Assembly (NCBI RefSeq): GCF_945859705.1
Contig: NC_079134.1
Location: 158,383,718 to 158,447,717 of the forward strand
DNA length: 64,000 bases
Direction: 5' to 3'
Source of the DNA: Episyrphus balteatus
Taxonomy: Eukaryota > Arthropoda > Insecta > Diptera > Syrphidae
In this document: in pieces, positions 34,101 through 46,100 of the stretch
Layout: every line of letters begins with the position of its first letter
Numbering within the stretch: position 1 is the stretch's first letter
Notes under the pieces: model-generated
What the model was told of the DNA's origin: nothing
Databases searched by the model: none
Seen by the model: only the letters and a program-made list of their open reading frames with translations
Made by a program: the position numbers and the translations under genes

Positions 34101-37100
34101 ATAGTTTTTGGGTCGCTGAAACCAAATCCGAAGTCCGTTTTGCTCCATCACGTCAGGTTTTCGAGATAAAAATGTCATGAAAACAAAAATTTTTTTTCTC
34201 TGATCTGGGTGTGCGAATATGTTAATCATATAGTTTTTGGATCGCTGAATCCATATTCGAAGTCAATTTCGCCCTATCACGTCAAGTTTCTGAGATAAGA
34301 CCTTTTGTTTTTTTGGTTTTGACATTTTTTCAGGATATCTCAGAAACCTGACGTGATAGGGCAAAATTGACTTCGAATCTGGATTCAGCGATTCAAAAAC
34401 TATATGATTAACATATTCGCACATCCAGATCAGAGAAAAATTTTTTTTGTTTTCGTGACATTTTTTGAGGTTATCTCAAAAACCTGATGTAATGGGGAAA
34501 AATGGACTTCGGATTCGGTTTCAGTGACCCAAAAACTATATAAAAAACTTAGTCGCAACCCCAGGTCAGAACTTTTATTTTTTTTGTGTGGCTGTGTTAT
34601 ATTTCAAGAACGGAGGGTAGTAGAATTTTTCTGATTGCGGATTCGAGTTCAACAACCCAAAAACCTTCAGAAAAGTATATGTTGGTTCTTGTGGCAAAAA
34701 TTCTGTGACCAGAGACTTAAACTTTAGATTAAGTTTAGTTTCTCTTTGGCTTATTAACTGAAACTTAAGATATCTCGAGCAATAAAAGAGATATCGGGAA
34801 AATTTAAAAAGTTTTTAAAAGAAGAATATCTGTTCTTATAATCACCGTTACAAATTTGTTTGTAATGAATTACCCCACATTAAAACAGAACCTCGAAAAC
34901 AGCGAAAATGACGTTTTTTAGCATTTTATAACGGTAGTATTTTAAAAACGGAGGCCAATCAAATTTTTCTGATTTCAGATTCAGCGCCCCAAAAACTACT
35001 AGAAAAGTAAATTTTGGTTCTTGTGGCAAAAAAAAGTAAAATTTTGTTGACCAGTGTAATTAGATAAGTTTGTTGAAGTTCTTTTTCAGTTGTGTGTTAA
35101 ATTACGTAAAATTACTAGAACAAACATCAATTTTCTCAAAATCAAAAAAAGCAAGGGTCAAGTATAGTCATTGGTAGATTTTCAATATGGGCGATTTAGA
35201 GATATGGCATGACGCCTTACAGTAAGTCTCAGTTCATTGCAATAAAAGAGAACTTTAAAGTGTAATAAGTCGTTGAAATATTTGATTTCCTTATCTGTAG
35301 CTAATGCATTTCTTTGCTTCTTTTTTCTCTTGGATTATCCATAATCAATAGTGGTTGGACAAAATTTTCAAAATATGTCGATGTACAATATTCTTGACTA
35401 AGGCGTCTTCAAAAATTTCGACAGTCTCTTTAGAATAGAAACTTGTGAATGAGAATCAAAAAGCTTGATGTGATTACATTTCACATAGCGGCAAAGTCGA
35501 TTCGCAACTTCGTTTTCGGGGGTGTTGTTGTCCAGGGATGTGAATTATCAACCATCAAATCAAAGTTTCCGTCATTTTCTAACTAAAAATTAAAGTCACC
35601 AAGATAAATCTTGACAAGCATGTCCCAACAAGGTAGAAGAATGCTTTATTTAATAGGCTACCATCTACTAGGATCTGCAAAAAACTTTTTGCTTATAAAA
35701 GCATTCTTACATCCCTGAACTTGTTAAGAACAATAGAAAACGAGTTTGAACCAGAATCTTAAAGTAAAAAGTACAACTGGCTAATTTTTGTATTTGCATT
35801 TATTTTTCGAAAATAAATATTTGACATTGACAGTAATCACTTCTTAAAGTAAATTTACATAATATATTTAAACCAAAAGCAAGTCTTTTCTCATCCGTTT
35901 TCTATACACCAAGCATCCTTTTTTGAAAACTTAAACATTAATGCAGTTGTAATATTGTCATTTGCACCACAAACTAAATCCACCAACCGACACCATCATG
36001 CCATTAAAAAAACATAGATTTTCGGAAGTGTCTTTTATCCTTTTGGCAGAGAAGATAAAACATAAAGCTGGTAGAGTCCACACTATGATTTTATGCGCAT
36101 GCATCCGGGTACGGTATGCAAAGTATGTGTATACACAAAAAGGACTTCCTGAAAGGATACTTTTTTTTTTAATGATTTTAATGTTGATGCAGATTAAAGT
36201 GCATCCCAAAAACTCTGTTCATCACAAACTAACAAAGAAAGAAAAAAAAAATAACAACGAGAAAGTAAATGATGATAAAGCTACCCTGACATTGATAAAT
36301 CACATTAAACCCCGGATTTTACGCAATTAATTAAGAGGATATATATATGTTTAATAAATGTATGAGCTTGTGTTGGTGTTCGGACTCTATGTATGCAAAT
36401 GACCAAGCTCTGTCTAACATGCAAAATGAGCTTCGTTTTAAAATTAAATTAAAAAAAAAGAAGGAAAACTATCACCCCACTCTACTTATTCACAATATAG
36501 ACTCCTTGATGATATACTATATGAATGACTATGGTACTCAACTCAACATTGAGGATAAGGAATGAAAATGACGTTGAAAGGATAACGATGACAATGAGCT
36601 TGTTGTTTTAGTTCATTCTGCTGCTGCTTCTGGCATATGAGACGCGACACCATATTGTCAAGCTGGGCCAACGAGCGAGAGAGAGAGTAGATAGAGATAG
36701 ATATTTCAAAAAGGACACGATATCTTCTTGCTCTTGACACGGTGATGGTGACTGCGACTGATTGATTGCGCGGCGGCCATAGGACACTACTATATCTACT
36801 ATATAGGATTAATGGATTCGTTTGAAAATTACTTTTGCTTTCTATCTCCCCCACCAACATCAACGCCACAACATCGCATTGTTCAGAGTTTCACCGCGCG
36901 TTTCAATATGAGTCCTTGTACACGCACCGCCGCAAATTAAGTGGACACAAGGAGTGGTTTATCCCCTTTGGGACCAAAAGCATCTTAAGGTTATCATCAC
37001 ACATACAAGTTGGTAGTGGTTCAACTGTTCAATGGTGATGAAAAAAAAACTTGAACGACGAACAAAAAAACTAAATAAAATACGACTTTTTAAAAAATTC

Positions 37101-40100
37101 TATTACAGGGTGGTTCAGAATATTAAAGAGTTTAATATTGTAATTATTTATCAGGACCTTGCTTGATTTTTTTGATTCCCTTCTGCAGCAAGATATTGAT
37201 ATGGGGCTGCACTGAATTCTTAAGTATAAAGTTAGCAAATCTGATTGTAAAAAAGGGGTGAATTTGATTTGCAAAAGGGAGGTTTATATGTAAACACCTT
37301 AATTTTAATGGGCAAAGGCCTTTTTAACCTTCAAGGATATGTTTTTCCTCCTCATTTTAAAGCTCGGTTTATTGAACCCTCTTTCACAAACTGAAGCTTG
37401 TGTTTTAATTCACTGCCATCTTTATTTTTATTAATGATTCCTTTAAAAAATTGATCGCAAAACTAAAAAACGCAAATGATGCGTTTTTAGTTTTTTTTTT
37501 TTGTTATTTCTTAAAACACCCTATAAGACTTTTTTTTAAAACTCATTAAAGGTCTGTTCCCACTTGTGTCCTTGAAAATACAATTAAAACTAAAGCCCAC
37601 GGACTGCGTGTCCTGAGAACAATTTAACTTCTTGTTTTTTTGCACTCTCTTTGTTTGTTCTTTAATTAAATTAAAAAGGTAGTAGATGAATACAAAAAAA
37701 AAGAAAGAAGAACATTATGGTTGACAAGTGAATTGTTAGTTAAACGTAATTTAATTGCTTGGAATGAGATAAAAGTTCAAGGAATTTTAATGAGATATTT
37801 AAATATGTATATAACTTGGAACAAAGAATGTACTCGTACCTATTTGAAACAATTCAACATTGAATTTAATTTTATTAATTCATATTTTGAAATACATATT
37901 TATTTTTTTCCTTTTTTGCAGGATCAAACAAAAGAAACAAAACCATCAGCCCTGCGCAGAACACTTAACGCATTGCGACACAGGATAACGAAACGAAGTC
38001 GCAACAAGCCACCCGATTGGTTTTTAGATAAATTTTCTACAGTCAATAATGCCGAGAAAATTGGCAAATCTGCCACAGCTGATGTACCGGAAATAACTGG
38101 CAAAAGTTGGTTATGCAATCGATTGTCGGTGGATCCATCGCTGCCGTCACATTACAGAGTAAGTATGATTGAATAAGAAATTTTTTATTATTATTTAAGA
38201 AAAAATCTAAACTGAGATGAATAACTTATTTATTATTAACCTATTCATCAATCTATGCTCGTGAAGTTTTTAAATAACCTTCGTGTAAAGACTAAAACAT
38301 TCTAAACCTAGAGCCAGCAACTGTCTAGGATGCTTTTAAGAAGAAAATCACTTGAAAACATGTCCTTTTTCACATGATTTCTCTGTAAGATATAACTTCA
38401 ACTTGACCTTTGTTGTCTTTAGAGAGCTTATCCACAACCGGTACTTGCCGGTACTTGCCTTTCCTTTTATCACCGCCATCTGAGATGGAAATGATTCTGA
38501 TTGAAACCTTTTCCCATTGGCAGTCTTTTCATGTTAAACATGAAGATTATTGTAGTTGTCAACAATTTTCTCATATTTGCTCAATCTTGCTGATGAGGTC
38601 TTTAAGCTTAATTGCTTTTAGCAATCTTCCCAACAATGTTGGTAACCTTCCTGAATTGCAACTTCAGATGCGTACTCTTAAACTGCGTCCTTTATTTCGA
38701 TCAATATACTATTTTTGGAATTGTTGGCCAGCATGGAACATTCGCAGCATCCTTTGATCTTTACCGATTTCAATCGGGTTGTGTTCGGCTTAACAAATAA
38801 GTCCAAATTTTGTGCATTAATCGTTTTGATCATCACAATTAAATCATCATAATGTGGACGCAGCTTTACTTTTTGAGTTGGGGAAAAAAGTTTTCGTTAG
38901 CTTTATTACCCGTTGGATTTTTAGCAATTAAGCTGGCCAAAGTATTGGGGACAGGGGCGTATACAGGATTTCTTCTTGGGGGGGGGTCATGCCAATTTTT
39001 TTTTTACAAAAGTTTTGATAGTAGGCATAAACTTGAAAATGTGCTATTTGAATTAAAAATATTAAAGTTTGCTCGTTTTGCATACACCCAGAGAAAAAAC
39101 GCATAGTAATTTTTAATCCGTTCTACATTGAATCAATGGTGAAAAATATATTCATTAATTTTCTAAAAAGTCGTCCTATGCTTAACTTACAGTTTGTCAC
39201 ATCAATTTTTATAAGTGAGATGGCACAGTGGTAAAGCACAAGCTTGTCAATCCAGGTATAGCAGGTTCGATCCCCAGCAGATGCCAGTTTTACTTTTTTT
39301 ATTTTTTTAATGTGTGAACAACTTTGATTTAATGTGTGAACAAGTTTGATTTAATGTGTGAACAACTTTGATTTAAAGTGTGCTACTTTGATTCAATCAT
39401 TTTCCACTTTAGGCTAAAAATGTAGTGATTTTCCATTGATTCAAAGTGGTTTAGATTGATTTTACGTTGTTTTTTGGCTCAGTGTATCGAATCGAGCAGT
39501 TCCGAAGAGTTCTAAATATAACCAAACAAAAACGTTGTGTGATTCGTTTGCTTTTGTTTAGGGTTCAACCTTAAGTCTAACCAATTAAGACCATCCTGTC
39601 CTTAAAGTACAGTGTAATGTATAGGGATATGATTTTCATATACAAAAAAAAGTATGCACTTTAAATATGCTTTTAAGGCCACATGAATTTGTAAAATATC
39701 AATATTTATTTAAAATTATAAAAAGATTTTACGTAACTTTTATGAAATCTATATACGAAACCATTTCCGAGTTCAAAGATGTAACTTTTTGGAAATATTG
39801 GGGTTAAAAACAATAAATAAAATTGGCGAAAATTTACTCTTAAATAATCCAATTTATCATTTCAGCGTGTTTTTTAGGAGTTTGGACAATGTTGATTTGC
39901 CAGTTTTGCACAGCATTTGCTTACGTTTTTGACTTTTTTCCAATTGACTTTCAGTCACTTTTAGTCAAAAACTTTAAGCGTGAAATTTCGTTATTTTTGC
40001 CAATTTTTGCAAAAATATGCACGAAAAACATGCATTTATTTCCAAAATATGCAAAAAAAAAAATGCTAATAAATGCAAAATATGCAAAAATATGCACTAA

Positions 40101-43100
40101 CGACTGATTGAAATTTAAAGGAAATATCCTGATTCGTGTACATACTTCTTTGCCATGCTTCCGAGGTGTTCCTAAAAAAACATGCATTTGCATGGAAACC
40201 CGATCCCTAGTAATGTACAAGTCCTTCGATTCAATAATTTGCCTTTAAACAACTCTGCATTAAACAACATTGCATTAAAAAAGGGTTTGGAAAATGTTAA
40301 AAAGCGCGCGATTTTTAACATTTTCCAAACCCTTTTTAATTTTTTGCAAAATTCTGTAAAATCATCTTCTTGAAAAATTATATCTACTTATTTGATTACT
40401 TACCTACATAATTTGTCATTCTTTGAATGCATATAAATTTTTGTTTTATAAATGAATAAATTTGAAAATATTACGAAAAGGTTTTTAATGCTAAAAATTT
40501 CCGAAAATAATTCAAAATTTTTTAATTTATCAAATAAAGATCAATATTCAAAAGTTAGAAAAAAAAAAAATAATATTTTGTATCAAACAACATCGGTTCC
40601 AATAAGTTATAGATTTTATTTGAAAGAAAGTCAGTCTATGCATTTTAAAAAATATTTGCGACACTTAAACAAAAAAATTTAGGAAAGTACCAATGTTGAA
40701 TTACATTTGAGGTATATTTTTCTTTAGTCAGCTCATATGCTATAAAAAAATTGGCAGAATTGGCAGAATTTTTTTGTTCATGTATAATGCTAGCAGAATT
40801 TTGAAAAGCAGGATTTTAAAAAGCAGAATTTTGAAAAGCAGAATAGAAAAAAAGCAGAATTTTGAAAAGCAGAATTTTGAAACCAGAATTTTGACCCGAT
40901 CCCAGAAAATATTAAACAAAATTATGCTAGTTTTAGGCTAGATATTTTTTCGAAATTTCAAACGCCAATACTAATTAAAGAAATGCTTTAGATCATTCAC
41001 TAAGGATTTTACAATTTTTGGCTCTGATTTCGTCAGCTTTGAGGTATTTATCGGCGGTTTAAAATATAAAACATATTCAGTTATATTTATTAGATTTTCT
41101 TAAATTGATTATCGAAGTATATTTTAAGTGATCTAAGCTTGCTTAAATATTTAATTTGCCTTTAGACAAGCTTGCTTATATTCTTATCTATTTTATCGGT
41201 TTAGTCAAAATTAAAAAAATTTTTGGATTTTAAATCCATACAAAACTCTACAACACAGCTTAACTTGTAGCATATCAATGCCTTACATTATCGAACGAAT
41301 CAAAATAATACTAATTCAGCATAGCGGTTGCTAAAAATATCCCCAATTATAGGAAAATAGTTGGTTTGAATACCGAAAATTTTTTTCACTTTTCATTTTC
41401 TTTCATGTTCTAAAACTTCGACATTTTGCAAATCACATAACAATTTTTTGTTTATGTTTTGAGTTCTTGGGGGGGGTCATGACCCCGTGACCCCCCCCCC
41501 TGTATACGCCGTTGATTGGGGAACTATCGTCGGTACTGCTCAAGAGTGCTAGTCTCTAGGCTAGATTTTGCAACGCCATCGTTATTTTGTTTAAATAATA
41601 AAATTTTAGTTTTGTTCTATCACGTCTAGTTTTTGAGCTACATACTCATAACTAATTTCACTAAAAACTCTCAAAAACTTATTTTCAACGAATTTCTCTT
41701 TGATGTTTAATCAAAAAATTATTTTTTTCTTATATAGTATGTTGCTTTTTAAAATCCCAATCATAAGTCGCAAACTGAAATTTGGATAAAAAAAACCATT
41801 CATTATGATATGTAGGTACTAATATTTTGAGATACGAGTATCATAAATTTCTTTTTCCATTAACTTTAAGAAAAAAATTAATTTTGAAAAAAAATAAATA
41901 GGTATATTTAGGACGAAAAAATATTGCGTTTTGAGATTGCATAAGAAGATTTGCAAAAAAATATTTTACGGTGATGTAATTCGACGTGAAATGTACCCAA
42001 AAAAAAAAAAGTTTTTGACCTGTTAAGTATTTCAAAAACGTGACGTGCCAGTGAAGTTTTGACTTCGGATTTAGTACACAAAAATCCTTTAGGTTTTGTT
42101 TTAGCTCCATTTTCGTTTCCGACCAGTGTTATGTATGTAATGTAGGTATACTAAATGTGGAGAAAATCCGTGTACCTCAATTTTTTGACACGAAACCAAT
42201 ATTGGGTGGAAAAAATTCAACATGCAATTTTAAGTATTTCATGACAAAAAAATTTCTAGTTTAACTCATTTAATGACTTAGGTCAGTTTGCCGAAATCGA
42301 ATCGAAAATTTTGTTGTCAGTCACTATTTATTGATAATATCAATTTTCGGCAATTGGCTCTGTACTTTGGTAGGTGAGGTGTCTATGTCCACTGCGCTCA
42401 GCCGTGTTTTCATGTGGTCATTATAATTCTAGTATAATAAATACAAAAGAAGGCTGTGTCTTGGTTTAAACTTATATCGGAGGGTTTTCATACTACACAA
42501 TTAGAAAGCATATTCACAACCCTTTCCAACAAAAACAATGGGAAAAAAATTTCTGCGCTTCAATATTTTTTATTTTATTCGTTTTGTGAACCATATTTCA
42601 TCGGATTAGCTGTATGCATTCCTCCCAATAAAATTACGAGTGTTTATTCAAACGTACTTTCAATGTTGAGTGTATAGATTACTCTTCTAGATGCACAACT
42701 TGAATGTGAAATATTATACCATGTAGTCTTGGTACCTTGGTTCAATTTTCGCTCCATGAAAATCGCTACATATTTCTATTCGGAACCTATTAATTTTCTA
42801 AATGCTCGCGCTGTGTTTACAAATTTTTAAAGGTTGTATTAATAAAGTGGTTGATTACATGTTTCGAATACATGTAGTCGTACGTATGAGACTCTTGCTT
42901 TAACCGTTCCTAAATTAAAAAAAGAGGTTGCCTGTAAAACCGCTTTACGGACGATGATTTTACGTGATAACGTCGTCAGAAAACAGGTTGTGTGCTTTTG
43001 TTTGAAATGAGTAAATTGAAGCGTTTACTTATTTCAAACAATCATAATTTACAAGAAAAAACTAAAAAAAATACCTTTTTTATTTTCTCATTATATTAAT

Positions 43101-46100
43101 TTTTTTATTTTAAAAGCTTACAAAAAAAATTATGCAATTTTAAAGCCAAGTATTTCTTCTTAAGAATAAAATCATTTTATAATGCGCAAAAAGTATAAAA
43201 ATAATTTATTGAAAAAAATCATTTTCATCAAAAAAAGCAAAGAATTTTTATCTTCTCACGTCATTAATTCCATTTTTTTCTCTAACAACCTATACAAAAT
43301 TGTATACCATCTTATTGCCTTAGCTCAAAATATATATATCGATCAGGTCTATGAGACATTTACAAAAAGAGCTAGAATTTTTTGAACTCGATCAAATTTC
43401 ATTGACAAAAGCAAAAAAAAACAACAAACATTTATTTTTCTCACACTATGGAATCAGTGTCTGGTATTTTGTTTGACAACCTATAAAAAATATATACCAT
43501 GTGAAAGTTTATTATTTCACCTTTCATATGACGTATCTCATTTCAAAGATGCCTACAAGAGAAGTTAGAAGTCAACCATGTCGAATTTCCAGACTGAGAT
43601 TACGGTACTTCCCACACTGGTGGCTGTTCGGGGAACAACAGATCTCCACTGGTGTTTGAGGTTTTTCGCAAGTTTCTTGATTTAACATTGTGTAGCTTGT
43701 AGTAAGTCTACCGTTATGTGTGATATACCAAATGAAAGGTAATTGTATCAGGATGCTCATTAAAGTTTAATAAAATTTCTATCTGCTCTTTGTCAAAAGT
43801 TATAACCTGTTGAATTCTAAAATTTTATTTTACCGTTATCTCAAAATTACGAAAATGATTGAAACTTAGCACACATTTAGTCGTAGTCATGGTCTATCAT
43901 TACTCCCATATACTTTATTCCTGTATCTATTAAAGAAAAAAAGATAAAAATAAAAAACGATGAAAATCGTTTAAAACGGTCAAAAAACGTGTTTTTTAAA
44001 AACTTGTTTCTTCCATTGTTCAGTCAAAACTCATTAAACGATTCCATATTCTTATAAGTTAAAGATTTTTTGAACGCTCCAAAAAAAAAGCTAAAAATCA
44101 AAAATTACCCAAAAATACCCCTAAAAAACAAATTGTTTTTCAAAAATTCATATTTCGAAACGCAGAGTGTTTGAAAAAAAATCCGTATCAGACGCCTATT
44201 TTTTTTCCCTCATCTTTCACTTGGCATCTTTAGAATTGTCAAAAAAAATTTCCTTTACCCAAAATCATCATTTTGTCATAGCCCCAACATGTGTACAACG
44301 TTCAAACAAAATGTTATATCATAGTTTCAAAATTTTTTAGAATTTTTTCTTAAATGCAGTTATTCTTAAATTAATCTCATCTATCTATAGCAAAAAAAAA
44401 ACAAATTTTAGCCCAAATTTCATCTTTTCGTTTTACCCCTGTTTGCCCTATTAAATGACGGAATTTTTAAAAATCCTTCATTATAATTAAGCTTTAGATT
44501 ATTATCTTTCAAATAAGCTATAGAAGATTTTTGTATCTCTAATAGTTTATTTTTAATTTTGAATTCAAATTTTTTGCCGCACTGTGAAAGTGCGAGAGTG
44601 TAACGTTAGAAAATGGCGTTACTTTTTTGTGGTGGCTGTCATGGTTCATCGATTTATAAGACGTTATTACGTCAAAAACATAATGTAAACAATTCAAACA
44701 AGGATCTTTCGTTCAAAATAAATTTAAGTTCGTTTTTGAAACACTTTCCGCTTTCCCATTAAATCTATTAATTTAAATTCACCTACAGAAAATTACATTT
44801 ACTTTTCTTTTACAAAATTTTGCATTATTTTATTCCTTTTTTTTCAGTGGCTCTTCGTTGTCTCGGTAGCTGTATTATACAATATAATTTTCGTAATGGG
44901 ACGAGCTGTCTTCTGGGAGATCAACCGTAGCGCCTCACCAGTCTGGTATTTTCTCGATTATTTATGTGATTTAATTTATCTATTAGATACATTAGTGCAT
45001 ATGCACGAAGGTAAGTCTTTCTGAAAAGAAAACCAAATAAAAAAAAACACATTTCCACTCAAAACTAAATTATAATTTAATTTTTTATTTCATTCACTTT
45101 CAAATTTTCATTTCATTGCAAATTGGTAAAGTTGAAAACCAACAAAAAAAAAACTAAAATAAAATAAAATCAAATAAAATAAAAATAAAATGAAATTCAA
45201 AATCATATCAACACTGAACGAGAAAATAGGAGAAAATTCTTTTTTAGATTTTTTTCAAATTCCACACCGGAAATAGAGTGCACAAAGTGAAAAATGTATA
45301 TAGAAACTTTGCCCTTGGAATTTTCCAAATAGTTTTTTTACACCCAATGCGCCATGTTGGCTCTGTAGACTGTATAGTTGTAAATGAACTTTTTTGTATA
45401 GACGATTGGGACGACACGAAGTATTTAAGTGTTCTTTTCTTACAGTTACATTCTGAGGTATAAAATAAGGGGGTGGATGGGGGGCTGTGTCTTAAAGTGC
45501 TTGTGGTTCCTTCATCATGTTTTTACTGCTTCATCATCCCGGACGAAGTTATTTCACAATGAATGTGTTGTATTTTTTTTATGAGAGAGTAATGGGAAAA
45601 CATTCTGGTGGTAACATTATTCCGTCAGGAAGGACTTGTGGGAATAAAATCCCACGCATTCACACACATGAGAAAAACCGCATAAGCTCAAGTATTTTTT
45701 TTTTTTTGTACTTAACTTTTGTAGGTAGTATGTGTTTGACACTGATATTGTGGAGGAAATAAAGTAGAAGTCTGTGCTGTAAATACTGGCTCTCACTATT
45801 TTAATAAGCTGCCAAAGGATGATAGATAGATATTTTGAAAGATCAAAAGTCAAAGTTCGAAGATTAAATTGAATTTTTTCCATTTTGATATTTCTTAAAG
45901 CTTAAAAACCTCCTCTTTAGATAAAATCTTCTTTTGAATTCAAATAACTAGCCTTTAAACTCTAGGTACCTATCTCAAGAGAAGATAACTGGATATGAAG
46001 AGTAAGTTATCTTTGGTCAACGTACTAACACTCGTGTATGTATCTCGCTCAAGGCCTTTTATGTAGGTCGGTGTGGCATTAAATCCATTCATCCGGATAG

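Larger units (their letters stand above)
38952..41514. mobile_element. hAT-like element in intron 2, perfect 8-bp target duplication
   Basis: The ends CAGGGGCGTATACAGG (38952-38967) and CCTGTATACGCCGTTG (41499-41514) are inverted repeats, each followed inward by a G- or C-run and GGTCATG. The 8-bp sequence ATTGGGGA is repeated perfectly at 38944-38951 and 41515-41522. CAGGG termini with an 8-bp duplication fit hAT elements. No transposase is visible over 2563 bp, so the copy is non-autonomous or decayed. A TA-flanked MITE is nested at 39085-39484 and an 8-nt-loop hairpin at 40278-40337. Confidence 0.9.

Noticed and set aside
35962..36330. 122-codon plus-strand open frame upstream of exon 2
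   Set aside because: No domain, no suitable donor in a phase leading to exon 2, and an overlapping open frame on the other strand; most likely chance.
37721..37921. Open frame continuous with exon 2 on its 5' side
   Set aside because: It contains a polypyrimidine tract and an AG directly before the basic N-terminal segment, and its translation is AT-rich filler, so it is intron read-through.
39214..39285. A functional tRNA gene
   Set aside because: A and B boxes are present but the 5' arm has no pairing partner for an acceptor stem, and the module is embedded in a repeat.
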